NCBI GenBank assembly: GCA_036337765.1
Contig: JAYZDP010000092.1
Span: 1 to 15,632 of the forward strand
Origin: JAYZDP01 sp036337765
GTDB taxonomy: Bacteria > Acidobacteriota > Thermoanaerobaculia > Multivoradales > Multivoraceae
DNA: 15,632 nt
Direction: 5' to 3'
Of the stretch, positions 1 through 6,929 are shown piece by piece. Every line of letters begins with the position of its first letter. Position 1 is the first letter of the stretch. Made by a program: the position numbers and the translations under genes. The notes under the pieces were generated by a model. It ran no database searches. It saw nothing but the letters and a program-made list of their open reading frames with translations, and had not been told where the DNA came from.

Positions 1-383
1 GCCTCGCCGCGGGTGATCGGTGGCAGATAGCGCTGCCGCTGAGCGTCGGTGCCGAAGCGGATGAAAAGCGGCCCGCTCTGACGATCGGCGACCCAATGCG
101 CGCCAGCGGGCGCCCCGGCCGCGAGCAGCTCTTCGGTGTAGACGTAGCGCTCGAGGTAGCTGCGCTCGGCCCCGCCGAACTGCTTCGGCCAGGTCAAGCC
201 GATCCAGCCACGCTCTCCGATCCGGCGGCTCAGCTCTGGGTTGAAGCTGCCCCACGACTTGCCGCCGCCTCGTTCCCAGGTGCCGGCCAGACGCTGCTGT
301 TCGAGAAACTCTCTCACCTCGAAGCGCAGAGACTGGACTTCGGGCGTCAGGCGAACTGGAGGGAAGTTGAGGGTGATCGCCAT
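1..383 (-). CDS. Acyl-CoA dehydrogenase, N-terminal part (runs off left edge)
   Basis: Translating the minus strand from the ATG at 383 gives MAITLNFPPVRLTPEVQSLR, then EVREFLEQQR, GWIGLTWPKQFGG, YVYTEELLAAGAP, and at the window edge GPLFIRFGTDAQRQRYLPPI. This is the helical N-terminal domain of an acyl-CoA dehydrogenase: the G-W-x-G-L-x-W-P-x-x-x-G-G segment and the G-T-(D/E)-x-Q-(R/K)-x-x-(Y/F)-L-P-x-I segment that leads into the FAD-binding middle domain are family hallmarks. About 127 of an expected 380-400 residues are present; the catalytic Glu and FAD site lie outside. Such enzymes oxidise acyl-CoA to enoyl-CoA, passing electrons to ETF; the substrate cannot be told. The start lies 30 bases after the stop of the 414-947 gene, suggesting one transcript. 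The frame is intact over the visible part. Family assignment is firm. Confidence 0.9.
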   Translation of the reverse strand, partial: MAITLNFPPVRLTPEVQSLRFEVREFLEQQRLAGTWERGGGKSWGSFNPELSRRIGERGWIGLTWPKQFGGAERSYLERYVYTEELLAAGAPAGAHWVADRQSGPLFIRFGTDAQRQRYLPPITRGE

Positions 384-413
384 GGCCGTCGCGGGGCGAG
401 AATCTATCAGGCG

Positions 414-947
414 CTACTCGGGCGCGATGATCCACACCTTCTCGAGGTGTCGCGGATCAGCGCGGCGCAGCGCATGGCGCAAGAGCTGGAGGAAGCGCGG
501 GCGTCCGAGGCCGCCGTGGACCGCCCCCAGCGTTTCCAGCCCGACATGGCTCAGCTCTCGTCTCTCGGTCTCTCCTACCACCGCCACCAGCGCATCGGTG
601 ACCCAACCTTCATTCCAGGTCGGCTCCTCGCCGAGATCGTGGACGATAGCGAGGATCTCGAGCGGCGTGCGTTCGCGCACGACGATGGTTCCTGGGGGCT
701 TGGGCTCGACGTCGAGCAGCGCGGTCATGACCCGGATAGGGTGGTCCGATCCTTGCTCGTTGGCACCCGGCTCGCCCGAGAGCACCAGGTAGGTGTCTTC
801 TTCGCGCACCAGAGCATCGATGGGGAACGGAGGCTCGGCGCGGGGCCCCATCACGATCTGAACACTGTCGCGCGCTTGGGGGTCGTCTTTGAGGCCGCCG
901 CGGATAACGCGGAATCCCTGGCGCTCGCGGTCTCGATCGTCACTCAT
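414..947 (-). CDS. Conserved-looking hypothetical protein, 177 aa, possible macro-domain-like fold
   Basis: I do not recognise this gene with certainty. The frame is open from 1058, but the ATG at 947 (MSDDRDRERQGFRVIRGGLK) looks like the true start because residues before it are basic and low-complexity. The protein is soluble, with no signal peptide or membrane segment. Its second half alternates hydrophobic strands and helices: TPLEILAIVHDLGEEPTWNE, then WVTDALVAVVGE, then ELSHVGLETLGAVHGGLG, RFLQLLRHAL and a final strand KVWIIAPE. That order (strand and loop near an A-I-V-H-D, helix, strand, glycine-rich loop, helix, strand) recalls ADP-ribose-binding macro domains; this is inference from shape, not a motif match. 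It lies 30 bases upstream of the acyl-CoA dehydrogenase on the same strand, so co-transcription is likely. A promoter-like sequence lies about 80 bases upstream. Confidence 0.7.
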   Translation of the reverse strand: MSDDRDRERQGFRVIRGGLKDDPQARDSVQIVMGPRAEPPFPIDALVREEDTYLVLSGEPGANEQGSDHPIRVMTALLDVEPKPPGTIVVRERTPLEILAIVHDLGEEPTWNEGWVTDALVAVVGETERRELSHVGLETLGAVHGGLGRPRFLQLLRHALRRADPRHLEKVWIIAPE

Positions 948-1024
948 CCGACACCATCGTGGTTCAGCACCGGCTCGCGGCACCGCCTTCCCCCAGTTTC
1001 CAGGCCTCCAACGGCGATTTTCGA

Positions 1025-1054
1025 ATGGTAGGCCCGGTTCCTTCGGAGAGTCAA
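1025..1054 (-). promoter_or_regulatory. Candidate sigma-70-type promoter for the 947-to-1 operon
   Basis: On the minus strand, TTGACT (1054-1049, five of six to the -35 consensus) is followed after 18 bases by TACCAT (1030-1025, four of six to the -10 consensus). Transcription would begin near 1018 and give a leader of about 70 bases before the ATG at 947. The rest of the 948-1098 gap holds only a perfect 8-base palindrome, CACGCGTG at 1064-1071, just upstream of the -35 element. Confidence 0.35.
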
Positions 1055-1098
1055 ACATCTCGACACGCGTGGCAACGTGACGCGAGGGGGGCGGCCGG

Positions 1099-1766
1099 AT
1101 GGCGATCTCTAAGAGCGGCCAGGTCGAGATCTACTAGGAGGAGGCGGGCTCCGGGTACCCGCTGCTGCTCGCGCCCGGCGGAATGCGCTCGAGATCGACC
1201 ACTGGAAGTCATCGCCTTTCGATCCGCGCGTCGAACTGGCCGACGATTTCCGTATCGTCTCTATGGATCAGCGCAACGCGGGTCGCTCGACCGCGCCGAT
1301 TCGGGCTCGTGATGGATGGGACAGCTACACCGCCGACCAGGCGGCGCTGCTCGACCACCTCGGCATCGAGCGCTGCCACGTGCTCGGCGCCTGCATCGGC
1401 TGCTCGTACGCCTTCGGGGTTCACGAGAACCGCGATGCTTTCTACCAGATGTTCGACGGCTGGGCGGCGAACATGAAGCAGCGTCAGGACGGCCTCGACG
1501 ACGACCCCTTGGCGCCCTTTCGCGAGAGCATGTACGGCGGCGAGTTCGTCTTCAACGTCAATCGTGACTTCGTGCGCGGGCTGGACACACCGCTTCTGGT
1601 GCTGGCGGGAAACGACCTCTACCACCCGGCTCCGGTTGCGCGGGAGATCGTTCAGTTCGCCCCGAACGCAGAGCTGGTCGAGTCGTGGAAAGACGCCGAC
1701 GCCGTCGTACCCACGATCGAGCGCGTACGCGGCTTTCTCGCTGCGAATACGCCGGTCGCGGCCTAG
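1099..1766 (+). pseudogene. Alpha/beta-hydrolase gene, broken by stop, frameshift and probable deletion
   Basis: From the ATG at 1099 the translation begins MAISKSGQVEIY, then meets TAG at 1135-1137 where relatives carry a second Tyr (Y-Y-E-E). Continuing in frame gives EAGSGYPLLLAPGGMRS; after the TCG at 1189-1191 one base is missing, and the reading resumes one frame over as EIDHWKSSPFDP, ELADDFRIVSMDQRNAGRS and on to the TAG at 1764-1766. The oxyanion region PLLLAPGG, the strand VSMDQRNAGRS and the nucleophile elbow HVLGACIGCSYAFG (G-x-C-x-G, hence a Cys in the nucleophile position) identify an alpha/beta hydrolase. Around 1418 the elbow helix runs directly into VHENRDAFYQMFDGW; I expect about 20 more residues here from relatives, so an in-frame deletion is likely. 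The 3' two thirds (open from 1263) remains readable. Either a decayed gene or, less likely, consensus errors. Confidence 0.8.
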
Positions 1767-2593
1767 AAGGTCACCTTCATCGGTCCGCGCAGCGCGAAGG
1801 CGAGTATGACGGTCAAGATGAAGAACTGGAACAGCCAGTGAAGCTCGATCCCCAATAGGTTCACAGTCTGGCCGGGGTAGGGGAGCGAGATCTCCTGGAC
1901 TCTGCCGTCGGCGGGCAGCGGTGCCTCACCCGGGAAGAGGAGTTGCGTCCAGAAGCGGGTCGTTCGGTAGGGAGATCGCCGCACGATCCCGTCCTGGGAG
2001 ACGAGGGTCTTGGTAGTGGTCTCGCCGCTCGATTCGACGAGCTTTAGGTCGTAGTCACCCGGCTGGGTGGGAGCGATTCGCCACAGCACCTCGTCTCGAG
2101 CCGGTACCCAGATTGCGGGTGTTTGCACGTCGACGCCTGCCGGTGCTTCCAGTCGCAGGCCGGGATCAGGAGCGGTCGGGTCGCCGTCGCCCTTCAGGGT
2201 GACCTTGAGCAGCACAGCCTCGCCGACGGGCAGGCCCGAGTAGCTGTACTTGACTTCCATCTGCCCCATAACGATCGCGAACGGAACGGCCATCCATAGG
2301 AGCGGCACTACCAGCAAGCTGATCTGTTTCGCGACGTTCAAAAAGATCCTTCCCATGGCACGGAAGATCGCCCCGATGTCATCGTTGAACAATCGGATCT
2401 CGAAGATCCCCGACTGCCATTGCTCCTTAGCGCGGTTGACCGCATCCTGGTTGGAGGTCCACTTAACGACCTGCAGCGCGAGGATGGTGAACGCCACCGA
2501 GATTGGAACGAGCGTCACCCAGGCCGGAAGTTCGGAAAACGGCGCGAACAGGGCGTCGAAGATCGCTCCGACGATGGCGTAGAGAGTGCTCAA
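1763..2593 (-). CDS. Three-TM membrane protein with periplasmic beta domain, Oxa1/DUF106-like layout
   Basis: This 276-residue protein has hydrophobic segments at about 24-43 (WVTLVPISVAFTILALQVV), 91-110 (ISLLVVPLLWMAVPFAIVMG) and 251-269 (LHWLFQFFILTVILAFAL). Between TM1 and TM2 lies a charged helical stretch with RAKEQWQSGIFEIRLFNDD; between TM2 and TM3 lies a domain of about 135 residues rich in beta-strand patterns (VLLKVTLK, DEVLWRIAPTQPGDYDLKLV). Charge distribution suggests N-out, the 44-90 helix inside, the beta domain outside and a C-in tail (RGPMKVTF). Three TMs with a cytosolic helical insert after an N-out TM1 is the arrangement of DUF106/EMC3-type Oxa1-superfamily proteins, but I see no diagnostic residue, so this is inference. 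It starts with TTG at 2593, 6 bases after the 63-aa gene and in the same frame, with AGAGGAAG just upstream. It is the last gene of the cassette and shares its stop bases (CTAG) with the convergent pseudogene. Confidence 0.85.
   Translation of the reverse strand: MSTLYAIVGAIFDALFAPFSELPAWVTLVPISVAFTILALQVVKWTSNQDAVNRAKEQWQSGIFEIRLFNDDIGAIFRAMGRIFLNVAKQISLLVVPLLWMAVPFAIVMGQMEVKYSYSGLPVGEAVLLKVTLKGDGDPTAPDPGLRLEAPAGVDVQTPAIWVPARDEVLWRIAPTQPGDYDLKLVESSGETTTKTLVSQDGIVRRSPYRTTRFWTQLLFPGEAPLPADGRVQEISLPYPGQTVNLLGIELHWLFQFFILTVILAFALRGPMKVTF
1766..1778. terminator. Short hairpin at the convergent gene ends
   Basis: GAAGGT and ACCTTC (arms 1766-1771 and 1773-1778) form a near-perfect inverted repeat immediately beside the shared CTAG at 1763-1766, where the stop codons of the two convergent genes overlap. 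As RNA it would be a 5-base-pair stem with a 3-base loop. There is no U-tract, and part of it encodes the last residues of the minus-strand protein, so the terminator role is only suggested by position. Confidence 0.2.
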
Positions 2594-2599
2594 CTTCCT

Positions 2600-2791
2600 C
2601 TACGAGATGTAGCCGAGGCCCTTGAGGCGCTTGCGAATCTCTTCCTCGGAGCCGGCGTCCTCGAGCAACGCCAGTTCCTTCTCGAGGGCGTGCGTTATGA
2701 ACTCCTCGGGTGATGAGTAGCCCGCGATATTCGAGTACTTCTTGACCTTATCCAGAAGGTCCTTGTCGAGCTTGATCTTGGATCCGAACAT
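2600..2791 (-). CDS. Small ribbon-helix-helix-like protein, 63 aa
   Basis: The protein begins MFGSKIKLDKDLLDKVKKYS and continues NIAGYSSPEEFITHALEKEL. A short basic strand (about residues 4-9), a helix (10-22), a G-Y-S-S-x-E-E-F turn and a second amphipathic helix (26-42) match the MetJ/Arc ribbon-helix-helix pattern. The tail EEEIRKRLKGLGYIS is separate from the fold; an L-x-x-L-G-Y-(I/L/V) tail is also common at the very C-terminus of bacterial sulfatases of the alkaline phosphatase superfamily. The gene lies 18 bases after the lipoprotein-like enzyme gene and 6 bases before the membrane protein, so all are surely co-transcribed. It could be an operon autoregulator, but the DNA-contacting strand is only weakly typical, and a small adaptor bringing partners together is as plausible. 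It is too conserved-looking in frame and codon use to be a chance ORF. Confidence 0.8.
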   Translation of the reverse strand: MFGSKIKLDKDLLDKVKKYSNIAGYSSPEEFITHALEKELALLEDAGSEEEIRKRLKGLGYIS

Positions 2792-2809
2792 GGTTACGTT
2801 GCCTTTCCG

Positions 2810-4753
2810 CTAATCGCCTTCGGGGAAGGTCGAGTCGATGCCGAATTCCGCGATGATGGCGGTCGCCAATGATTGGATCGTAGGCGCTTTCTGGGCCAAC
2901 GGGCGACTGGTGAACAGGACGCCGGGAACGGTCTCGTGATCCATGATGTGGTCGCCTGGCCAGTCGTCGAGGTTGTCGCGCACGAACTCCGGCTCGATGT
3001 CGCCCAGCGCGCCCTTGCCGGATCCACGTGTACCCTTCGTGAAGCCGAGCTGGATGTCGGGACCGATCTCGAGCGAGCCACGATTGCGGTAGATCTCCTC
3101 GGCCGCGTAGACCTTGGTCACCGCACGCTCGCCGGTCTTGGGGTCGATTGTCTCGAGCAGGGCAGCGGCGATCTCGTCCATGACCGCCCTGCGCTCGGTG
3201 GGCTCCACGGCGCCGTTCTTCTCCCGTCCGTGTAGGTTGATGTACAGACCGTTGACGCCCATGCCATAGGCGCGCGTGCGGCTCCAGTCGACGTTCATGA
3301 AAAACCCGGGATCCTCCTCTAGGGTGGGATCCTTCAGCGCCATGAAGCCGTTTTCGACTAGCCACGTATTGATGTTGAAGCTTCGATGCCACGAGGCGAA
3401 GCCGTGGTCCGACATGACGACGACGGTGGTTTCGTCGCCGACAGCGGCCAGAGTCTGCCCCAGCACTTCGTCGAGGCCCTCGTAGAGCGAGGGGATGAAG
3501 TCGGGGTACGAAGCGTAGTCATACAGCTCGTAGGCGGGATGCTTAGGGTCCATCGAAGCCCAGAGAGCGTGAGAGAACTGGTCGACATTGCCCATGTAGT
3601 AGAAGAGGAAACCAGCCGAGCTTTCCACCCAGTCGTTCAGGACGTGCGTATACTGCTTGCGGATCTCACCTCCGGCGATCTTGGCCTGTTCGACGAACTG
3701 ATCGAGCTCGAGAACGCCTTCGGTGAAGGCCTTGGTGTCCTCTGGCATGCCCTGGGTGTAAAACCGTCCGGTCGCTTCGGCGAGCTTGATCGAATAGTCC
3801 GGCGGAGTCGAAACCGGTGCGTCCGGTGCCAGGGGATCGAAATTGATCGGGCTGACGTAGACCTCTAGCTCGGGCTCGATCGATTTGAGGTAGAAGATCG
3901 CGGCGCCGTGGAGCGTCTGGATCGGCAGTACCTCGAACTCGAGGGGCTGCCACTCGCTCCACTCGCCGACTCCCAACACGAACTCGACCGAGTCGCCAAC
4001 CTCGAACTTCGCCGCATTTGCGTCGCGATCGATGTAGACGCGCAGGTCGGTGGCCATCCGCTCGGTCTCGATGAGCACTGGGTTCTCGGACGCATAGAGC
4101 TTTTGCTCCGCCATGTCGTCGTAGACGTCCCACTCGAAGACCTCGCCGCCCGTGACCCCTTCGGTGGGGTAGAAGAGCTCGGAGGTGTAGTACGAGAAGA
4201 AGCTCGCGCCGTTCAGGTCGGGAGTCCCCATGCCGCTGAGCTCACGCGTCGCCAGCTCGGACGTCGGGTAGTTGGCGGGCATCCGTAACACCCAGCTCTC
4301 GATGCCGTTCTCTTCGAGCACCTTCCAGAATGGATCGCCCTTGCGCAGGCTCTCGTAGGTCCCGCCGGTGAGCTGGAACTGGTAGTTGCCGAGCTTGAGA
4401 GTGAACCCCTCCCCGCTGGTCCCGGAGTCCGAGGCGTAGGGGAACATGGTCTTGGGGTCGCGGTGAACGAAGTCGAAGATGCCGTGCCCACCGGCGTCCA
4501 TACCGGTGATGAAGTTCGACCAGGCGACCGGACTCTCGGGCGGCACGGCGGTCTCGAGCGGCGCGAAGAAGCCTTCCCTTTCCAGCCGTGCGAAGTTCGG
4601 TAGGCGGCCCTCGTCGATGAGCTGACGGGTGAGACCGTAGTCCATACCGTCGAAGCCGAGCACGATGACCCGCTTCTCGGGTGGGGACCCATCTCCGCCA
4701 CAACCCAGAGTCGCCGCGAGCGAGGCGGCGACGATGAAGAGCCGAGTCCTCAC
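2810..4753 (-). CDS. Alkaline-phosphatase-superfamily phosphodiesterase/phosphatase, exported, lipoprotein-like
   Basis: I start this at the GTG at 4753, which overlaps the upstream TGA by 4 bases; the frame is open further upstream (to 4999) but only through the shadow of the preceding gene. The result is 647 residues beginning VRTRLFIVAASLAATLGCGG: an export signal with a lipobox-like TLGC (Cys18), not a perfect lipobox. Metal-site and catalytic motifs of the type I phosphodiesterase/nucleotide pyrophosphatase family follow: LGFDGMD (Asp35), PPESPVAWSNFITG with Ser74 at the usual nucleophile Thr/Ser position, GGHGIFDF, NVDQFSHALW (Asp391, His395), SDHGF (Asp449, His450) and GDHIMDHETVPGVLF (His602). 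A beta-rich insert at about 200-310 separates the two halves. It probably hydrolyses or transfers a phosphoester in the periplasm; the substrate is unknown. It is a paralogue of the next upstream gene, sharing VDWSRTRAY and a N-x-x-W-L-x-E-N-G block. Confidence 0.9.
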   Translation of the reverse strand: MRTRLFIVAASLAATLGCGGDGSPPEKRVIVLGFDGMDYGLTRQLIDEGRLPNFARLEREGFFAPLETAVPPESPVAWSNFITGMDAGGHGIFDFVHRDPKTMFPYASDSGTSGEGFTLKLGNYQFQLTGGTYESLRKGDPFWKVLEENGIESWVLRMPANYPTSELATRELSGMGTPDLNGASFFSYYTSELFYPTEGVTGGEVFEWDVYDDMAEQKLYASENPVLIETERMATDLRVYIDRDANAAKFEVGDSVEFVLGVGEWSEWQPLEFEVLPIQTLHGAAIFYLKSIEPELEVYVSPINFDPLAPDAPVSTPPDYSIKLAEATGRFYTQGMPEDTKAFTEGVLELDQFVEQAKIAGGEIRKQYTHVLNDWVESSAGFLFYYMGNVDQFSHALWASMDPKHPAYELYDYASYPDFIPSLYEGLDEVLGQTLAAVGDETTVVVMSDHGFASWHRSFNINTWLVENGFMALKDPTLEEDPGFFMNVDWSRTRAYGMGVNGLYINLHGREKNGAVEPTERRAVMDEIAAALLETIDPKTGERAVTKVYAAEEIYRNRGSLEIGPDIQLGFTKGTRGSGKGALGDIEPEFVRDNLDDWPGDHIMDHETVPGVLFTSRPLAQKAPTIQSLATAIIAEFGIDSTFPEGD

Positions 4754-6888
4754 GCGGCCTCGGTGATTGAGTTTGTCTTGATCAGCGGCTCGCCTTCCAT
4801 GTGGCGTGGTGGAGTCAGACCGAAGAGCGTTAGCACCGTCGGCGCGAGGTCGAGGATCGAGGGGTCGTTCGAGGCAACCTCGCGGTTGCAGAAAAAGATC
4901 CCGGGGACCAACCGAGGGTCGATGCCGTGATCGCCGCTCCAGGCCTTGACGTTGTCCTCGAAGACCGCCCCGGCGACGATACCGTTGGCGCAGTCCCACG
5001 ACGTTCGGTAGCCCTCGTTGAACCCGACGATGAAGTCGGGCGCGTTCGCGGTGTACGGCCCGGAGTAGATCTGCGCGGTGTCGAAGAGCTCGATGACCCC
5101 GACTTCGTTCTTGTCGTCGTCGCGCAGGCCCGAGAGCTTCTCGATCAGCTCCGCCTTCAGGGCCTGGGCCTCGCTGCCCGGCTCGACGATCCCCTGCCCT
5201 TCGCGCCCCTTGAGGTTGAGATAGATCCCCGAGAGGCCATGGAAGTAGGCCCGGGTGCGCGACCAGTCGACGTCCGACAGCCAGTCACGCTTGCCATCGG
5301 CGCTTTCCTTCAGTGCCAGGTAGCCGTTTTCCAGTAGCCACCCGTTGAGGTTGACCCCACGCCGGAACGAGCAGAAGCCGTGGTCTGAGATCACACACAG
5401 GACGTCATCGTCCTTGATCTTCTCCAACACCTTGCCGACCAGGGCGTCGTTGTGGATGTAGAGCTCGTCGATGGCGTTGCGGTGGGGCGCGTCGAGTGCC
5501 GCGTGGTCGGCAGGGTGACCCTCTTCGTAGTAACGCCAGAACATGTGCTGGATACGGTCCGTTCCGTCGAACACGCACACCAGGCTGCCTTTGTGGAGGC
5601 GGTCGAGTGCGGCGAAAAACATCTCCTGGCGTTCTTGATCGATGTCGTAGGCCTGAGCGAGGAAGGTGGCGTCGTCGGTGATGCCCTCTTTGAGCGCCTC
5701 GGTGTCTTCGGCGAGACCAAGCGTCGCGAACTTACCGACCTTCTTCGACAGGTAGGTCGAGTAGTAGCCAGGGTGCGAGATCGGCATCGCCGGCTTCTCG
5801 GAGTCGAGGTTGATCGGCGACAGATACAGCGAGACGTGCTCGCCCGACTCGAGAAGCTGCAGTCGGGTGATGCCCTGGACCTTAATGCCGGGCATGGGCT
5901 GGAAGGTCAGCGTGAACCAGTCGGAGATCTTGCCCTGGACGAGTTCGATCGAGTCCTTGCCAATCGTGACCGTCGCTTTGCCGTCTGCACCAGCCACGAC
6001 GCGCAACGGCAGCGCCATCGGCGGATCGCCCTCGCGGAAGCTGTTCTCGGGCCCCTCGAGGGTGCCTTCCCAGGCGTCGCCGTCGCGCGCGAGCGGAAAG
6101 CTCTGCCCGCCCTCGACGGCGGCGGAGCCCTCCAGGCGCGACGCCGCGTCGCCAGAGCGTGATGAGTAGTGCAGGAACGTACCGAGCGTGCCGAGCAGGT
6201 CGGGCACCATCATGGCCGAGAGCTGTGCGCCGTAGAACTTGTCGGGCGGAAACGTGATCGGCACCCGCAGCACCGTCGACCAGATGTTGTGCTCGCCGAG
6301 GATGGTCCAGAACGGCTTGGACTTGCGCAACAGTCGCAGCGTTGGCTTGTGAAGCGGGATCTTGAAGGGGCCGACCTTCATCGTCTTCTCGAGCTTGCCG
6401 ATCTCGACCGACGCCTGCTTCGGCATGTAGTTGCGCGGATCGCGCTCGACGAAGTCGAAAACGTTGTGCCCACCGGGGTTGGTGCCGGTGCTGAAAGACG
6501 ACCAGGCGACCGGCGAGAGCGACGGATAGACCGTCTGCAGTCGCCGGTAGGAGCCCTGGTCTGCGAGCTTCTGGAAGTTGGGTAGCTTGCCCTCTGCCAT
6601 CAGCCGATCGGTGATGCGCGGGTCTTGGCCATCGAGACCGACGACGATAAAGCGCTTGATGACCGGCTTGCCGATGGGCTTGCGACGCAGGAAGCGCCAG
6701 GCCATGCGAAACGGCCAGACCAAGAGCGACAGGCCCGCCAACACGATGGTGGTGAAGATGACCAGAAAGCCAGAGACCAACGCGAAGCCTGCACCCGGGC
6801 CGACATAGCCGAGCACGGGGGTCTCCAGGCTGCCGAGTGCGACGGCGGCCAGAACGATCCCCGGCAGGTGGCGCGTTGCGGTCTGCAT
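4750..6888 (-). CDS. Alkaline-phosphatase-superfamily phosphodiesterase/phosphatase, membrane-anchored
   Basis: First gene of the minus-strand cassette, 712 residues from the ATG at 6888. The N-terminus has a signal-like segment (about 8-27) and a long hydrophobic segment (33-60, FALVSGFLVIFTTIVLAG) followed by the basic RMAWRFLRRK, then the catalytic domain. Family motifs are VVGLDGQDP (Asp86), LPNFQKLADQG, YPSLSPVAWSSFSTGTNPGG (Ser125 at the nucleophile position), GHNVFDF, DGTDRIQHMFW (Asp444, His448), ISDHGFCSFRRG (Asp502, His503) and SGDHGIDPRLVPGIFF (His654). A beta insert lies at about 250-350, ending VSLYLSPINLD, mirrored by YVSPINFD in the downstream paralogue. The two enzymes clearly arose by duplication and then diverged in how they are held in the envelope. 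Which face of the membrane the catalytic domain occupies cannot be settled by eye: two N-terminal segments plus the basic stretch after the second would fit a cytoplasmic domain unless the first is cleaved. Likely to act on phosphodiesters or headgroups; substrate unknown. Confidence 0.9.
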   Translation of the reverse strand: MQTATRHLPGIVLAAVALGSLETPVLGYVGPGAGFALVSGFLVIFTTIVLAGLSLLVWPFRMAWRFLRRKPIGKPVIKRFIVVGLDGQDPRITDRLMAEGKLPNFQKLADQGSYRRLQTVYPSLSPVAWSSFSTGTNPGGHNVFDFVERDPRNYMPKQASVEIGKLEKTMKVGPFKIPLHKPTLRLLRKSKPFWTILGEHNIWSTVLRVPITFPPDKFYGAQLSAMMVPDLLGTLGTFLHYSSRSGDAASRLEGSAAVEGGQSFPLARDGDAWEGTLEGPENSFREGDPPMALPLRVVAGADGKATVTIGKDSIELVQGKISDWFTLTFQPMPGIKVQGITRLQLLESGEHVSLYLSPINLDSEKPAMPISHPGYYSTYLSKKVGKFATLGLAEDTEALKEGITDDATFLAQAYDIDQERQEMFFAALDRLHKGSLVCVFDGTDRIQHMFWRYYEEGHPADHAALDAPHRNAIDELYIHNDALVGKVLEKIKDDDVLCVISDHGFCSFRRGVNLNGWLLENGYLALKESADGKRDWLSDVDWSRTRAYFHGLSGIYLNLKGREGQGIVEPGSEAQALKAELIEKLSGLRDDDKNEVGVIELFDTAQIYSGPYTANAPDFIVGFNEGYRTSWDCANGIVAGAVFEDNVKAWSGDHGIDPRLVPGIFFCNREVASNDPSILDLAPTVLTLFGLTPPRHMEGEPLIKTNSITEAA

Positions 6889-6929
6889 GCTCGTCGATGC
6901 TCGAGTTCGCTCGAAATGGCCGGCCGATG

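Noticed and set aside
96..1031. 311-residue plus-strand open frame
   Set aside because: It lies opposite the acyl-CoA dehydrogenase and the 177-aa gene; its protein has no family features, while the minus strand gives clear acyl-CoA dehydrogenase motifs.
1135..1137. TAG inside the hydrolase gene as a recoded sense codon
   Set aside because: TAG is the usual terminator of the intact genes here (for example at 414, 2600, 2810, 7687, 10205 and 11643), and the gene also has a frameshift, so recoding is not needed.
2748..3392. 214-residue minus-strand open frame overlapping the phosphatase gene end
   Set aside because: Shifted frame of the 2810-4753 gene; Arg- and His-rich translation without motifs.
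6901..6914. TCGAG-TTCG-CTCGA hairpin near the cassette start
   Set aside because: Only five base pairs and not the C(UUCG)G closing pair that makes such loops very stable; likely chance in GC-rich DNA.
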